Positions 1 to 6,425 of a stretch of DNA of 12,485 bases are shown here, one piece after another (position 1 is the stretch's first letter; each line of letters starts with the position of its first letter). Position numbers and translations under genes: made by a program. The notes below the pieces were generated by a model. It was not told the DNA's origin and searched no databases. It saw only the letters and a list, made by a program, of their open reading frames with translations. Origin of the DNA: Chloroflexota bacterium (GTDB lineage Bacteria > Chloroflexota > Dehalococcoidia > Bin125); the NCBI GenBank assembly GCA_026707335.1, contig JAPOXB010000184.1, forward strand, positions 1 to 12,485, in the 5' to 3' direction.

Positions 1-6
1 CCTCCA

Positions 7-110
7 CCTCTCCCCAGTGAGAGGGGATCTGAGTCCCCCACACCCAGGCACTCTCCCCAGGGAGAGGGGATGGGACCCTCTCCCTACGCCGCTCCGCCGA
101 GGGGAGAGGG
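7..110. repeat. Cluster of three G/C-rich inverted repeats at the window edge
   Basis: Three inverted repeats built from the same CTCTCCC/GGGAGAG core follow one another. The first is CCTCTC (7-12) with GAGAGG (19-24), loop 6. The second is CTCTCC (51-56) with GGAGAG (61-66), loop 4. The third is CCCTCTCCC (76-84) with GGGAGAGGG (102-110), loop 17. The stretches 8-28 and 51-71 are also direct repeats differing at one base (T18 versus G61). Families of this kind are commonly dispersed between genes in high-GC bacteria. The cluster sits at the 3' end of the minus-strand operon and could terminate transcription or stabilise the mRNA, but no T-run is seen. Copies elsewhere in the genome cannot be checked here. 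Confidence 0.75.
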
Positions 111-788
111 GACCTCGGGCTCGTGCAGCTCGAGGCGGGTGCGGTGGACGCGGGTGGGCGGCCCCTCGACGCCGAGCGCGCGGGCGACCTGCTCGGGGCG
201 GCCGGAGCCGCTGGAGTCGTTGCGGAGGTCGAGCGCGAGGCGGGCGCAGGGGCGCTCGTCGCCGGGCGGGGCCGCCTGCAGCAGCGCGATGTCGCGGACG
301 AGCGGCCGCAGGTCGTAGCGGCGGACCTCGTCGCCGCGCATGTGCTCCCAGGGGATCGATTCCCGCGCCAGGAACTCCGCGATCGCGGCCGACCAGGCGG
401 CGGCGGCGCGGGCGTCGGGCAGGTCGACCTCGTAGGTCGCGGCCCGCACCATCGACTGCAGCGAGGGCAGGCCCGTGGCGACCTCGGCCACGTCGAGCAG
501 GCGGAAGCCGGCCGGCAGCTCGCCGGGCACGCCGTCCCGGACGCGGTCCAGCGGCACGCGCTCCGCGGTGATCACTTCGATCAACTCGCACTCGGAGGTC
601 GTGCCGACGGCGAGCGGGGCGGCCACCGCGATGCGCGGCCGGGGCGTGAAGCCCTCGGAGTACGCGAGCGGCAGGGCGGCCCGCTTGAGCGCGCGCTCCC
701 ACATGCGCATCACGTCGAGGTGGGTGATGTAGCGGACCGGGGCGTCGCGGGCGAAGGTGAGCCGCAGGCGCTGGCGGGCGGCGGTCAT
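84..788 (-). CDS. DUF2344 / TIGR03936 radical SAM-linked protein
   Basis: The 234-residue product has the hallmarks of the DUF2344 family (radical SAM-linked protein). An N-terminal RLRLTF strand is followed by VRYITHLDVMRMWERALKRA and the signature YSEGFTPRPRI..APLAVG (about residues 43-62). In many bacteria this domain is fused to, or encoded beside, a B12-binding radical SAM protein, often near rne/rng and ribosomal protein genes. No such partner is visible here; it could lie left of the window. The exact reaction of the family is unknown to me. The gene starts 12 nt after the meaB stop and looks like the last gene of the operon. No strong Shine-Dalgarno is seen, so coupling to meaB translation is likely. 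The last residues (VPSPLGGAA) and the TAG stop are encoded within an inverted repeat, so the C-terminus may be altered by repeat insertion. Confidence 0.85.
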   Translation of the reverse strand: MTAARQRLRLTFARDAPVRYITHLDVMRMWERALKRAALPLAYSEGFTPRPRIAVAAPLAVGTTSECELIEVITAERVPLDRVRDGVPGELPAGFRLLDVAEVATGLPSLQSMVRAATYEVDLPDARAAAAWSAAIAEFLARESIPWEHMRGDEVRRYDLRPLVRDIALLQAAPPGDERPCARLALDLRNDSSGSGRPEQVARALGVEGPPTRVHRTRLELHEPEVPSPLGGAA

Positions 789-800
789 CGCGCGCGCCGA

Positions 801-1766
801 TCAGGCGGGCCGCCGCGGGGCGATCCAGGCGGCGGCGGCGCTGTGCGGGTCGAGGCGGCGGGCGGCGACCTCGTCGAGGAGTTGCGGCAGGCGCGACTCG
901 GCGCCCTCGTCGCGCAGCAGCCCGGCCATCAGCTGCGCCCGCGCGAGGGCGACGACCTGCCGCCGCAGCCGGTCGCGCTCCCGCGCGGCCAGCGCGCCGC
1001 TGCCGGCCAGATGGTCGTGATGGGCGGCGATGGCGTCGACGAGCTCGCCCGCGCCGTCGTCCTGGGTGGCGATGGTGCGCACGATGGGCGGTTGCCAGTC
1101 GCGCTCCCCGCCGAGGCTCAGCAGCGCGCGCAACTGGCCGACGAGCGCGTCGACGCCCGGGTGGTCGGCCTTGTTGACGCAGAGCACGTCGGCGATCTCC
1201 ATGATGCCGGCCTTCATCGCCTGGATGTCGTCGCCCGCGCCGGGGGTGTTGATCAGCACCGTGGTCTGGGCGGCGCCGGCGATCTCGACCTCGTCCTGGC
1301 CGGCGCCGACGGTCTCGATCAGGATCACGTCGCGGCCGGAGGCGTCGAGCACCGCGACGACGTCGAGCGTGGCGTGCGAGAGCCCGCCCAGCGCCCCGCG
1401 CGAGGCGAGGCTGCGGATGAAGACGCCGGGGTCGCCGCTGAGGTCCTGCATGCGCACGCGGTCGCCCAGGATCGCGCCCTGCGTGAACGGGCTGGAGGGG
1501 TCGACGGCGACGATGGCGACGGTCTTGTCCTGCGCGCGGTAGGCCTTGGCGAGCATGTTGGTGACGGTGCTCTTGCCGGAGCCCGGCGCGCCGGTGATGC
1601 CGATGGTGTGCGCGCGGCCGGTGGCGGAGAAGAGTTGGCGCAGCGCCTCGCGTCCGGCCGGGCTGCCGTTCTCGACCTCGGTGAGCACGCGCGCCAGCGC
1701 GCGGCGGTTGCCCTCCCGCAGTCCGGCCACGAGGGTCGCGGCGTGGTCGGAGGCGGTGCGGGGCAT
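801..1766 (-). CDS. meaB: Methylmalonyl-CoA mutase-associated GTPase (MeaB/ArgK family)
   Basis: This 321-residue G3E-type P-loop GTPase is of normal MeaB length. Visible motifs are the Walker A GAPGSGKST (residues 59-67), VDPSSPFTQGAILGDRVRM (88-106), the switch-like ETVGAGQDEVE (151-161) and the base-specificity motif NKAD (198-201). A helical C-terminal part, used for dimerisation in the family, follows. Known MeaB proteins bind methylmalonyl-CoA mutase, gate adenosylcobalamin loading and protect the mutase from inactivation. The old ArgK 'lysine/arginine transport kinase' name is misleading. The ATG at 1766 has a GAGGT Shine-Dalgarno 5 nt upstream. The gene lies 44 nt after the B12-binding mutase subunit and 12 nt before the DUF2344 gene, so co-transcription with the mutase is very likely. 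Confidence 0.95.
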   Translation of the reverse strand: MPRTASDHAATLVAGLREGNRRALARVLTEVENGSPAGREALRQLFSATGRAHTIGITGAPGSGKSTVTNMLAKAYRAQDKTVAIVAVDPSSPFTQGAILGDRVRMQDLSGDPGVFIRSLASRGALGGLSHATLDVVAVLDASGRDVILIETVGAGQDEVEIAGAAQTTVLINTPGAGDDIQAMKAGIMEIADVLCVNKADHPGVDALVGQLRALLSLGGERDWQPPIVRTIATQDDGAGELVDAIAAHHDHLAGSGALAARERDRLRRQVVALARAQLMAGLLRDEGAESRLPQLLDEVAARRLDPHSAAAAWIAPRRPA

Positions 1767-1810
1767 GGGAACCTCGGTGTCGCGGGGGCGGGTCGCGGGC
1801 GGGGCGCGGG

Positions 1811-2227
1811 TCAGGCGGGCGCGGGCACGCGCTCCCGCACGAAGTCGACGATGTCGTTGGTGTTCGCGCCCGGCCCGAAGACGCCCTGGAAGCCGATCGC
1901 CTGCAGCCTCGCCACGTCCTCCTCGGGGATGATGCCGCCGCAGAAGAAGAGCGTATTGGCGGGCAGGATGTCGCGCTCGGCGCAGGCGTCGAGGACGTGC
2001 GGGAAGAGTTCCAGGTGCGCGCCGGAGAGGATGCTGAGCCCCACGACGTCGGCGTCCTCCTGCAGGGCGGCCTCGGCGATCATCGCCGGCGTCTGGCGGA
2101 TGCCGGTGTAGATGACCTCCATGCCGGCGTCGCGCAGGGCCCGCGCGACGATCTTGGCGCCTCGGTCGTGGCCGTCGAGCCCCGGCTTGGCGATGATGAC
2201 GCGGATCTTGCGTTCCGATTCGGACAT
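1811..2227 (-). CDS. mcmA2: Methylmalonyl-CoA mutase, cobalamin-binding (C-terminal) subunit
   Basis: The 138-residue product is a stand-alone Rossmann-like B12-binding domain. It carries the DxHxxG motif (D18-G-H20-D-R-G23), where H20 is the predicted lower axial ligand of adenosylcobalamin. It also has the SxL motif (S65-I-L67) and the paired glycines G97-G98 in FFCGGIIP. It supplies the B12 half of the mutase, whose catalytic barrel is encoded separately at 3804-5495. This split arrangement is known from archaea and several Chloroflexota, in contrast to the fused proteobacterial and mitochondrial enzymes. I chose the ATG at 2227 over an in-frame ATG at 2323. It puts the family's usual MSE..KIRVIIAKPG at the N-terminus and has a GGGGAGGT Shine-Dalgarno 7 nt upstream. 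The 32 extra residues would be low-complexity. meaB follows after 44 nt. Confidence 0.93.
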   Translation of the reverse strand: MSESERKIRVIIAKPGLDGHDRGAKIVARALRDAGMEVIYTGIRQTPAMIAEAALQEDADVVGLSILSGAHLELFPHVLDACAERDILPANTLFFCGGIIPEEDVARLQAIGFQGVFGPGANTNDIVDFVRERVPAPA

Positions 2228-2440
2228 CGTGCCGACCTCCCCGCGCCGCCGCGGGGCCCCGCCCATCGCCACGCCATGCGTCGCCGGTGCGGGGCCCGCC
2301 GAAGCGCGGAATCCATTATGCACTGCGATCGTCGTTATGGTGCAGCACGACCCGGTGTGCGGCGCGGACCCCGCTTCGATAACGGCGCGCCGGCCCGGTA
2401 AGGGCGATCACCCGATCGCTCCGCGAGCCAGACCGAAGCG
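2228..2440 (-). other. 213-nt gap inside the methylmalonyl-CoA cluster
   Basis: No credible gene is seen between the epimerase stop and the B12-subunit start. Just past the epimerase stop there is a perfect 6-bp inverted repeat GCGATC (2404-2409) / GATCGC (2414-2419) with a 4-nt loop and no following T-run. It is a short hairpin, not a convincing intrinsic terminator. On the minus strand CATAAT (2320-2315) is a 5/6 match to a sigma70 -10 box, about 90 nt upstream of the B12-subunit start. No matching -35 hexamer is evident at 16-18 nt. The gap may therefore separate two transcription units or hold an internal promoter, but the evidence is weak. Confidence 0.4.
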
Positions 2441-3292
2441 TTAAGAGCCGACCAACTGCAGGCGGACGCCGTGCGCCGGCCTGGGGCTCAGGAAGCTGCG
2501 CGGCTGCCCGTCGATCACGGCGGGATCGGTGCACTTGACGCCCGCCGCGCGCAGATGCGCGACCGCCGCGGCGACGTCGCCCACGCCCAGCGCGACCATG
2601 AACAGTCCCTCGCCCCGGTCGAGGCGGCGCGTCAGCGGGTCGGACGCGGCGGAGTCGATGGGGGCGGCGAATTCGAGCACGGATCCGCCGAGATCGAGCA
2701 GGCGGCTCTCGACGTTCAGCGCGGGCTGCCGCAACGCGCCCGTCTCCCGGAAACCGAATCGCTGCTGGAACCGGGCGGCGACGGCGGCCGGGTCGTGCAC
2801 GGCGGCGACCAGGTGGTCGAGCCCGGCCGGCCCGACGGGCCCGGCGGGACGCCCGGGCGGGTGCGGCGCGCCGGCGGGCGGCTGCGCGAACTCGATCAGG
2901 ATGCCGTGGTTCGACTTGGGATGCAGGAAGCCGATGCGGCCCGCCAGGCCGTCGCGCGGCGTCTCATCGATCATGCGCAGGCCCGCGTCGCGCGCGGCGC
3001 GGAGATCGGCCGCGACGTCGGTGGACTGGAGGCAGACGTGGTGCAGCCCCTCGCCCTGGGCGTCGAGGAACTTGGCGACGCCCGTGTCGTCGCGCACGGG
3101 CTGGATGATCTCGATCTCGCAGGCCGATGCGCCATCCCCGCCCGGCATCGGCAGGAGGACGCCGCGCACCCCCTGGTCCTCGATCACCCGGTCGACGGCG
3201 ACGGGCAGGCCCAGCAGGTCGCGGTAGAAGCGCAGCGCCCGGTCGGCATCGGCGACGACGAGCGCCACGTGATGGATGCGCGTGAGGCTCAT
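2441..3292 (-). CDS. mce: Methylmalonyl-CoA epimerase with an extra C-terminal VOC domain
   Basis: The product has 283 residues, about twice a usual epimerase. Residues 1-137 match methylmalonyl-CoA epimerase of the vicinal oxygen chelate superfamily. They include IHHVALVV, the EDQGVR loop (38-43), KFL..GEGLHHVCL, FLHPKS (122-127) and GILIEF. Predicted metal ligands are H8, E61, H85 and E134. This enzyme interconverts (S)- and (R)-methylmalonyl-CoA before the mutase. A Pro/Gly-rich linker (about 137-156) leads to a second VOC fold (about 157-283). There the first His (H160) and an LEF strand remain, but the His-His pair is replaced by FMVA and the last Glu by Gln (LQLV). That copy is probably not an epimerase by itself and may mimic a dimer partner or bind another ligand. 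Its ATG overlaps the TGA of the upstream DinB-like gene (ATGA), indicating translational coupling. Confidence 0.88.
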   Translation of the reverse strand: MSLTRIHHVALVVADADRALRFYRDLLGLPVAVDRVIEDQGVRGVLLPMPGGDGASACEIEIIQPVRDDTGVAKFLDAQGEGLHHVCLQSTDVAADLRAARDAGLRMIDETPRDGLAGRIGFLHPKSNHGILIEFAQPPAGAPHPPGRPAGPVGPAGLDHLVAAVHDPAAVAARFQQRFGFRETGALRQPALNVESRLLDLGGSVLEFAAPIDSAASDPLTRRLDRGEGLFMVALGVGDVAAAVAHLRAAGVKCTDPAVIDGQPRSFLSPRPAHGVRLQLVGS

Positions 3293-3717
3293 CGCGGCCC
3301 GGCGGCGCCCGCGGCGGGTTCGCGCCAGGCGCGGATCTGCGCGGCGTGCTCGCGGTCGTGCGTCAGGGCGACGCCCAGCAGCGTGCGGGCGTCGTTGCCG
3401 GGCGCATTCAGGTCGTCCCTGGGCAAGCGATCGACGAGGTCCAGCAGGGCGGCGCGGGTGCGGGCGAGGTCGCGCAGGATCGCGGCGGCCGTCATGCCGC
3501 GCATGGTGCGGACGGCGGCGGCGTTGGCCGCGTCGAGGCGCTTGCTGGGGAAGTCGAGCAGCTCGACGCGCTGCCCGAGCAGGTGCTGACCCAGCGCCTC
3601 GACCTCCCGGCGCTCCCAGAACAGCCGGTGGGCGAGGATCGCGTGCACGCTCCAGCCGCCGGCTTCCAGCGGCTGCCGCGACTGCGCCTCGCTGAGGCCG
3701 GCGACGGCGGCGAGCAA
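3289..3717 (-). CDS. DinB-like metal-binding four-helix protein
   Basis: Counted from the TTG at 3717 the product has 142 residues. It shows the DinB/YfiT-like pattern: GGWSVHAILAH, then a long helical stretch, then ALTHDREHAAQI near the C-terminus. The predicted metal-binding histidines are H30, H120 and H124 (HxxxH). Members are often thiol-dependent transferases or of unknown function, and the substrate here cannot be named. The TTG has GAGGAG 9 nt upstream. However, the frame stays open further upstream and encodes a plausible first helix (DDERIRYWLREERRRL), with no ATG or GTG. The true start may be a CTG at 3807 that overlaps the mutase stop (CTGA), which would give 172 residues. The stop overlaps the epimerase ATG. 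The gene is thus embedded between the mutase and epimerase genes, suggesting a shared role. Confidence 0.75.
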   Translation of the reverse strand: MLAAVAGLSEAQSRQPLEAGGWSVHAILAHRLFWERREVEALGQHLLGQRVELLDFPSKRLDAANAAAVRTMRGMTAAAILRDLARTRAALLDLVDRLPRDDLNAPGNDARTLLGVALTHDREHAAQIRAWREPAAGAAGPR

Positions 3718-3803
3718 CCGCCGCCGCTCCTCGCGGAGCCAGTAGCGGATGCGCTCGTCATCGCTGTGCGGGACGGCGGCGCGGCCCGGCGATCGCGCGG
3801 CGG

Positions 3804-5495
3804 TCAGACGATCACCGCCTCCCGATGTTCGCCCCAGACGGCGCGCAGGCCGTCGGCGATCTCCCCCAGGGTGGCCTCGGCCTGGACGGCCCGAAGGATC
3901 AGCGGCATGAGGTTGGCGTCGCCGGCGGCGGCCTGCTGGATCGCCTCGACGGCGGCGCGCGCGGCGGGACCGTCGCGGCGGGCCCGCAACTGCTCCAGCT
4001 TGGCGCTCTGCCGCCGGCCGACGGCGGGATCGACGCGGACGATCTCGGGCTGCGCGGCCTCGCTGGTGACGAACCGGTTGACGCCGACCTTCACCGCGCC
4101 GACGGTCCCCGGGGGCGCGCCGTCGCTGCGCGCGGCGTCCGTCTCCCGCTCCAACTCCAACTGGCGGCGATAGGCGGCCTCCATGATCTCGCGCTGCTGA
4201 TAGCCCTGCTCGACGCCGGCGACCGCGCCGCCGATCTGGTCGATGCGCTCGATGTAGCCGGCCGCCTCGGCCTCGATCTCGTCGGTGACCTGCTCCACGT
4301 AGTGGGAGCCGCCCAGCGGGTCGATGACGTCGGCGACGCCGCTCTCGTGGGCGATGATCTGCTGCGTCCGTAGCGCCACCTCGACGGCGTGCTCGCTGGG
4401 CAGCCCGAGCGCCTCGTCGAGCGAGTTGGTGTGCAGCGACTGCGTCCCGCCCAGCACCGCGGCGAGCGCCTGCAGGGCGGTGCGCACGATGTTGTTGTCG
4501 GGCTGCTGGGCGGTCAGCGTCACGCCCCCGGTCTGGGTGTGGAAGCGCAGCATCATGGCGCGCTCGTTCGTCGCGCCGAAGCGCTCCCGCGCGATGCGGG
4601 CCCAGAGGCGGCGCGCGGCGCGGAACTTGGCGACCTCCTCGAGGAAGTTCGAGTGGCAGGCGAAGAAGAACGAGAGGCGCCCGCCGAAGGCGTCGAAGTC
4701 GAGGCCGGCGCCCAGCGCCGCTTCCACGTAGGCGATCGCGTGCGCGAGCGTGAAGCCCACCTCCTGGGCCGCCGTGCAGCCCGCCTCGCGCATGTGATAG
4801 CCGCTCACGCTGATCGTGTTCCAGCGGGGAACCTCGCGGGTGCAGTAGTCGAAGATGTCGGTGATGAGCCGCATCGACGGGGCGGGCGGATAGATGAACG
4901 TGCCCCGCGCGACGTACTCCTTGAGGATGTCGTTCTGGATCGTGCCGCCGATGGCGCGCCGGTCGACGCCCTGCTCGCCGGCCACCGCGGCGTAGAGCGC
5001 CAGCAGCGTGGCGGCGGTGGAGTTGATCGTCATCGACGTCGTGACGCGGTCCAGCGGGATGCCGTCGAAGAGCGTGCGCATGTCGGCGATGGAGTCGATC
5101 GCGACCCCCACCTTGCCCACCTCGCCCTGGGCCTGGGGGGCGTCGGAGTCATAGCCGATCTGGGTGGGGAGGTCGAAGGCGACGGAGAGGCCGGTCTGCC
5201 CCTGGTCGAGCAGGAAGCGATAGCGCGCGTTGCTGGCCTCGGCGTCCTCCTGGCCGGCGTACTGCCGCATGGTCCAGAGGCGGCCGCGATACATCGTGGG
5301 CTGGATGCCGCGCGTGTAGGGGGGCTCGCCGGGGAAGCCCAGCGCCTCGCCGTCGGCGCCGTCGCCGTAGAGCGGCTGCAGGGCCTCGCCGGAGGATCGG
5401 TGGAAGGCGTCCCGTCGCTCCGGCCGCTTGGCGACGGCGGGATCGTAGGTCCGCCGTCGCCACTCCTCCATGGGCTCGTCCATGGGCTCGCTCAT
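3804..5495 (-). CDS. mcmA1: Methylmalonyl-CoA mutase, catalytic (N-terminal) subunit
   Basis: The 563-residue product is the substrate-binding TIM-barrel half of adenosylcobalamin-dependent methylmalonyl-CoA mutase, without the C-terminal B12 domain, which is encoded at 1811-2227. It converts (R)-methylmalonyl-CoA to succinyl-CoA. Family motifs are PTMYRGRLWTMRQYAG (66-81), GLSVAFDLPTQIGYDSD (102-118), GTIQNDILKEYVARGTFIYPP, SGYHMREAG (231-239), LRFHTQTGG and GGTQSLHTNSLDEA. Residues equivalent to Tyr89, Gln197, Arg207, Tyr243 and His244 of the Propionibacterium enzyme are Y69, Q187, R197, Y233 and H234. R197 holds the free carboxylate; isobutyryl-CoA mutases have Gln there, so the specificity call is methylmalonyl-CoA. 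Other parts (FHTQT, LALRTQQIIAHESG) look more like isobutyryl-type mutases. The ATG at 5495 has an AGGCGG 6 nt upstream. It is the first gene of the operon. Confidence 0.95.
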   Translation of the reverse strand: MSEPMDEPMEEWRRRTYDPAVAKRPERRDAFHRSSGEALQPLYGDGADGEALGFPGEPPYTRGIQPTMYRGRLWTMRQYAGQEDAEASNARYRFLLDQGQTGLSVAFDLPTQIGYDSDAPQAQGEVGKVGVAIDSIADMRTLFDGIPLDRVTTSMTINSTAATLLALYAAVAGEQGVDRRAIGGTIQNDILKEYVARGTFIYPPAPSMRLITDIFDYCTREVPRWNTISVSGYHMREAGCTAAQEVGFTLAHAIAYVEAALGAGLDFDAFGGRLSFFFACHSNFLEEVAKFRAARRLWARIARERFGATNERAMMLRFHTQTGGVTLTAQQPDNNIVRTALQALAAVLGGTQSLHTNSLDEALGLPSEHAVEVALRTQQIIAHESGVADVIDPLGGSHYVEQVTDEIEAEAAGYIERIDQIGGAVAGVEQGYQQREIMEAAYRRQLELERETDAARSDGAPPGTVGAVKVGVNRFVTSEAAQPEIVRVDPAVGRRQSAKLEQLRARRDGPAARAAVEAIQQAAAGDANLMPLILRAVQAEATLGEIADGLRAVWGEHREAVIV

Positions 5496-5534
5496 GCCAT
5501 GCCGCCTGCCGCTGCCATCGGGCCGGTCGAGGCT

Positions 5535-5563
5535 AGTCTATGGTCGCGGGCGGCGAGCGTCAC
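5535..5563 (-). promoter_or_regulatory. Candidate sigma70 promoter of the methylmalonyl-CoA operon
   Basis: On the minus strand GTGACG (5563-5558, 4/6 match to TTGACA) and TAGACT (5540-5535, 4/6 match to TATAAT) are separated by exactly 17 nt. The predicted transcription start near 5528 would leave a leader of about 33 nt before the mutase ATG. Location and spacing support it; the hexamers are only moderate matches. No cobalamin-riboswitch B12 box is seen in the leader. Confidence 0.45.
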
Positions 5564-5627
5564 GGAGCGCCGGGCGCGCTCGGTGGCCCGCTGACGGCCG
5601 ATCGGGAATCTCGGGCGATCTCCAGGC

Positions 5628-5656
5628 TTGCTGCCTGTAGGCCAATGGCCTACAAT
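5628..5656 (+). promoter_or_regulatory. Sigma70-like promoter of the vapBC pair
   Basis: TTGCTG (5628-5633) and TACAAT (5651-5656, 5/6 match to TATAAT) are 17 nt apart, the ideal sigma70 spacing. A start near 5663 would lie 40 nt before the chosen antitoxin ATG. The spacer and -10 box are covered by a palindrome, as expected for an autorepressed toxin-antitoxin operon. Confidence 0.7.
5636..5654. promoter_or_regulatory. Perfect palindrome overlapping the vapBC -10 box (likely operator)
   Basis: TGTAGGCC and GGCCTACA form a perfect 8-bp inverted repeat around a 3-nt AAT centre. It lies between the -35 and -10 elements and covers four bases of the -10 box. VapB antitoxins, alone or with VapC, usually repress their own promoter by binding such palindromes, so this is the most likely binding site. 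This role is inferred from position and symmetry. Confidence 0.65.
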
Positions 5657-5660
5657 CCGG

Positions 5661-5684
5661 TCAGAACAACTGGTTTATTTCTGA
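5661..5684. repeat. Second inverted repeat in the vapBC leader
   Basis: TCAGAA (5661-5666) and TTCTGA (5679-5684) form a perfect 6-bp inverted repeat with a 12-nt spacer, just downstream of the predicted transcription start. It differs in sequence from the palindrome over the -10 box. It could be an accessory operator or a short leader hairpin. Confidence 0.4.
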
Positions 5685-5702
5685 TGTATGGACGGTGAGG
5701 AC

Positions 5703-5954
5703 ATGCGCGAAATCCAAGCGACGGAAGCCAAGACGCGCCTCGCGCAGCTGCTGCGCGACGTGGAGGACGGCGAGACCATCGCCATCACGCGTCACGGCAA
5801 GACCATCGCCCACTTGGTTCCCGCGCAGGAACGGGAGCAGGCCGACCGCGACGCAGCGGTGGATCGCCTCCTACAGCGCCGGGCCGGCTGGGCGCCCACC
5901 GGGATGTCCCGCGACGAGCTTATGGCGGCGCGCCACGAGGGTCACCGCGTATGA
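5703..5954 (+). CDS. vapB: VapB-type antitoxin (Phd/YefM-like)
   Basis: The 83-residue product begins MREIQATEAKTRLAQLLRDV and continues GETIAITRHGKTIAHLVP. This is the classic Phd/YefM-fold N-terminus that dimerises and binds DNA. The C-terminal part (about 45-83) is charged and probably disordered until it wraps around the toxin. In such systems the antitoxin neutralises the PIN-domain RNase and represses the operon. I chose the ATG at 5703 because MREIQA is the usual start of the family and GGTGA lies 4 nt upstream. An in-frame ATG at 5688 would add five residues (MDGED) and has no ribosome-binding site. Its stop overlaps the toxin start as ATGA (5951-5954). A sigma70-like promoter and palindrome lie directly upstream. 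Confidence 0.88.
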   Translation: MREIQATEAKTRLAQLLRDVEDGETIAITRHGKTIAHLVPAQEREQADRDAAVDRLLQRRAGWAPTGMSRDELMAARHEGHRV

Positions 5955-6358
5955 GCCGCATCGCCGTGGATGCGTCGATCGCGGTTAACTGGGTACTGGA
6001 CGACGAACTTGACCCTCGTGGGGCGGCTGCGCTGGAACAGCTGCGACGCGATGGGGCGGTCGTGCCCCAACACTGGCACTACGAGGTCCGCAACGTCCTG
6101 CTGATAGCGGAGCGGCGCCGGCGCATACCGCAGGACGGGATCGAGGAACGCCTCGACATCCTGAGGGCTCTGCCCATCGTCACCGACCATGAGGCCCGCC
6201 TTCCCGAGGCGCTCGATCTGGCGCGGACACACCGCCTGTCGTTCTACGACGCCCTCTACTTGGAACTGGCCACGCGGCGCGGGGCGCCGCTGGCCACGCT
6301 GGACAGGGCGCTCGATCGGGCCTCCGTCGCGGAGGGCGTCGGCATCGCGACCGCGTAG
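5951..6358 (+). CDS. vapC: VapC-type PIN-domain ribonuclease toxin
   Basis: The 135-residue product is a single PIN domain. The four conserved acidic residues expected for Mg2+ binding are visible: D7 in IAVDASIAVNW, E45 in HYEVRNVLL, D100 in LSFYDALYLELA and D118 in LATLDRAL. VapC toxins cut specific RNAs, often tRNA or rRNA, when free of antitoxin. The target of this one cannot be read from sequence. The ATG overlaps the antitoxin TGA by four bases, ensuring coupled synthesis. All catalytic positions and the length are intact, so the toxin looks functional. The pair sits between a metabolic operon and an enolase-superfamily gene, with no mobile element visible nearby. Confidence 0.9.
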   Translation: MSRIAVDASIAVNWVLDDELDPRGAAALEQLRRDGAVVPQHWHYEVRNVLLIAERRRRIPQDGIEERLDILRALPIVTDHEARLPEALDLARTHRLSFYDALYLELATRRGAPLATLDRALDRASVAEGVGIATA

Positions 6359-6408
6359 CCGCGGCGAGTGAACGCAGCCCCCGAGGACAGGTAACATCAG
6401 CGCGGAAT

Positions 6409-6416
6409 GGGGAGGG
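6409..6416 (+). promoter_or_regulatory. Ribosome binding site that fixes a GTG start
   Basis: GGGGAGGG lies 9 nt before the GTG at 6426. It supports that GTG as the start of the enolase-superfamily gene, whose protein then begins MKITDVTVTEL, the usual N-terminal strand of the family. Confidence 0.7.
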
Positions 6417-6425
6417 CAGCAGCCT

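Noticed and set aside
123..2111. A 662-codon open frame on the plus strand
   Set aside because: It runs antisense across three well-supported genes (DUF2344, meaB, B12 subunit) and crosses their boundaries, so it is a GC artefact.
2228..2440. Cobalamin riboswitch upstream of the B12-binding subunit or of the mutase (5496-5630)
   Set aside because: No conserved B12-box-like core (GCCACTG type) or typical long structured leader is seen in either region.
3492..3761. The ATG at 3761 as the start of the DinB-like gene
   Set aside because: This ATG is one frame off the DinB-like coding frame and its product lacks the conserved histidine motifs. Using it would require a frameshift for which there is no evidence.
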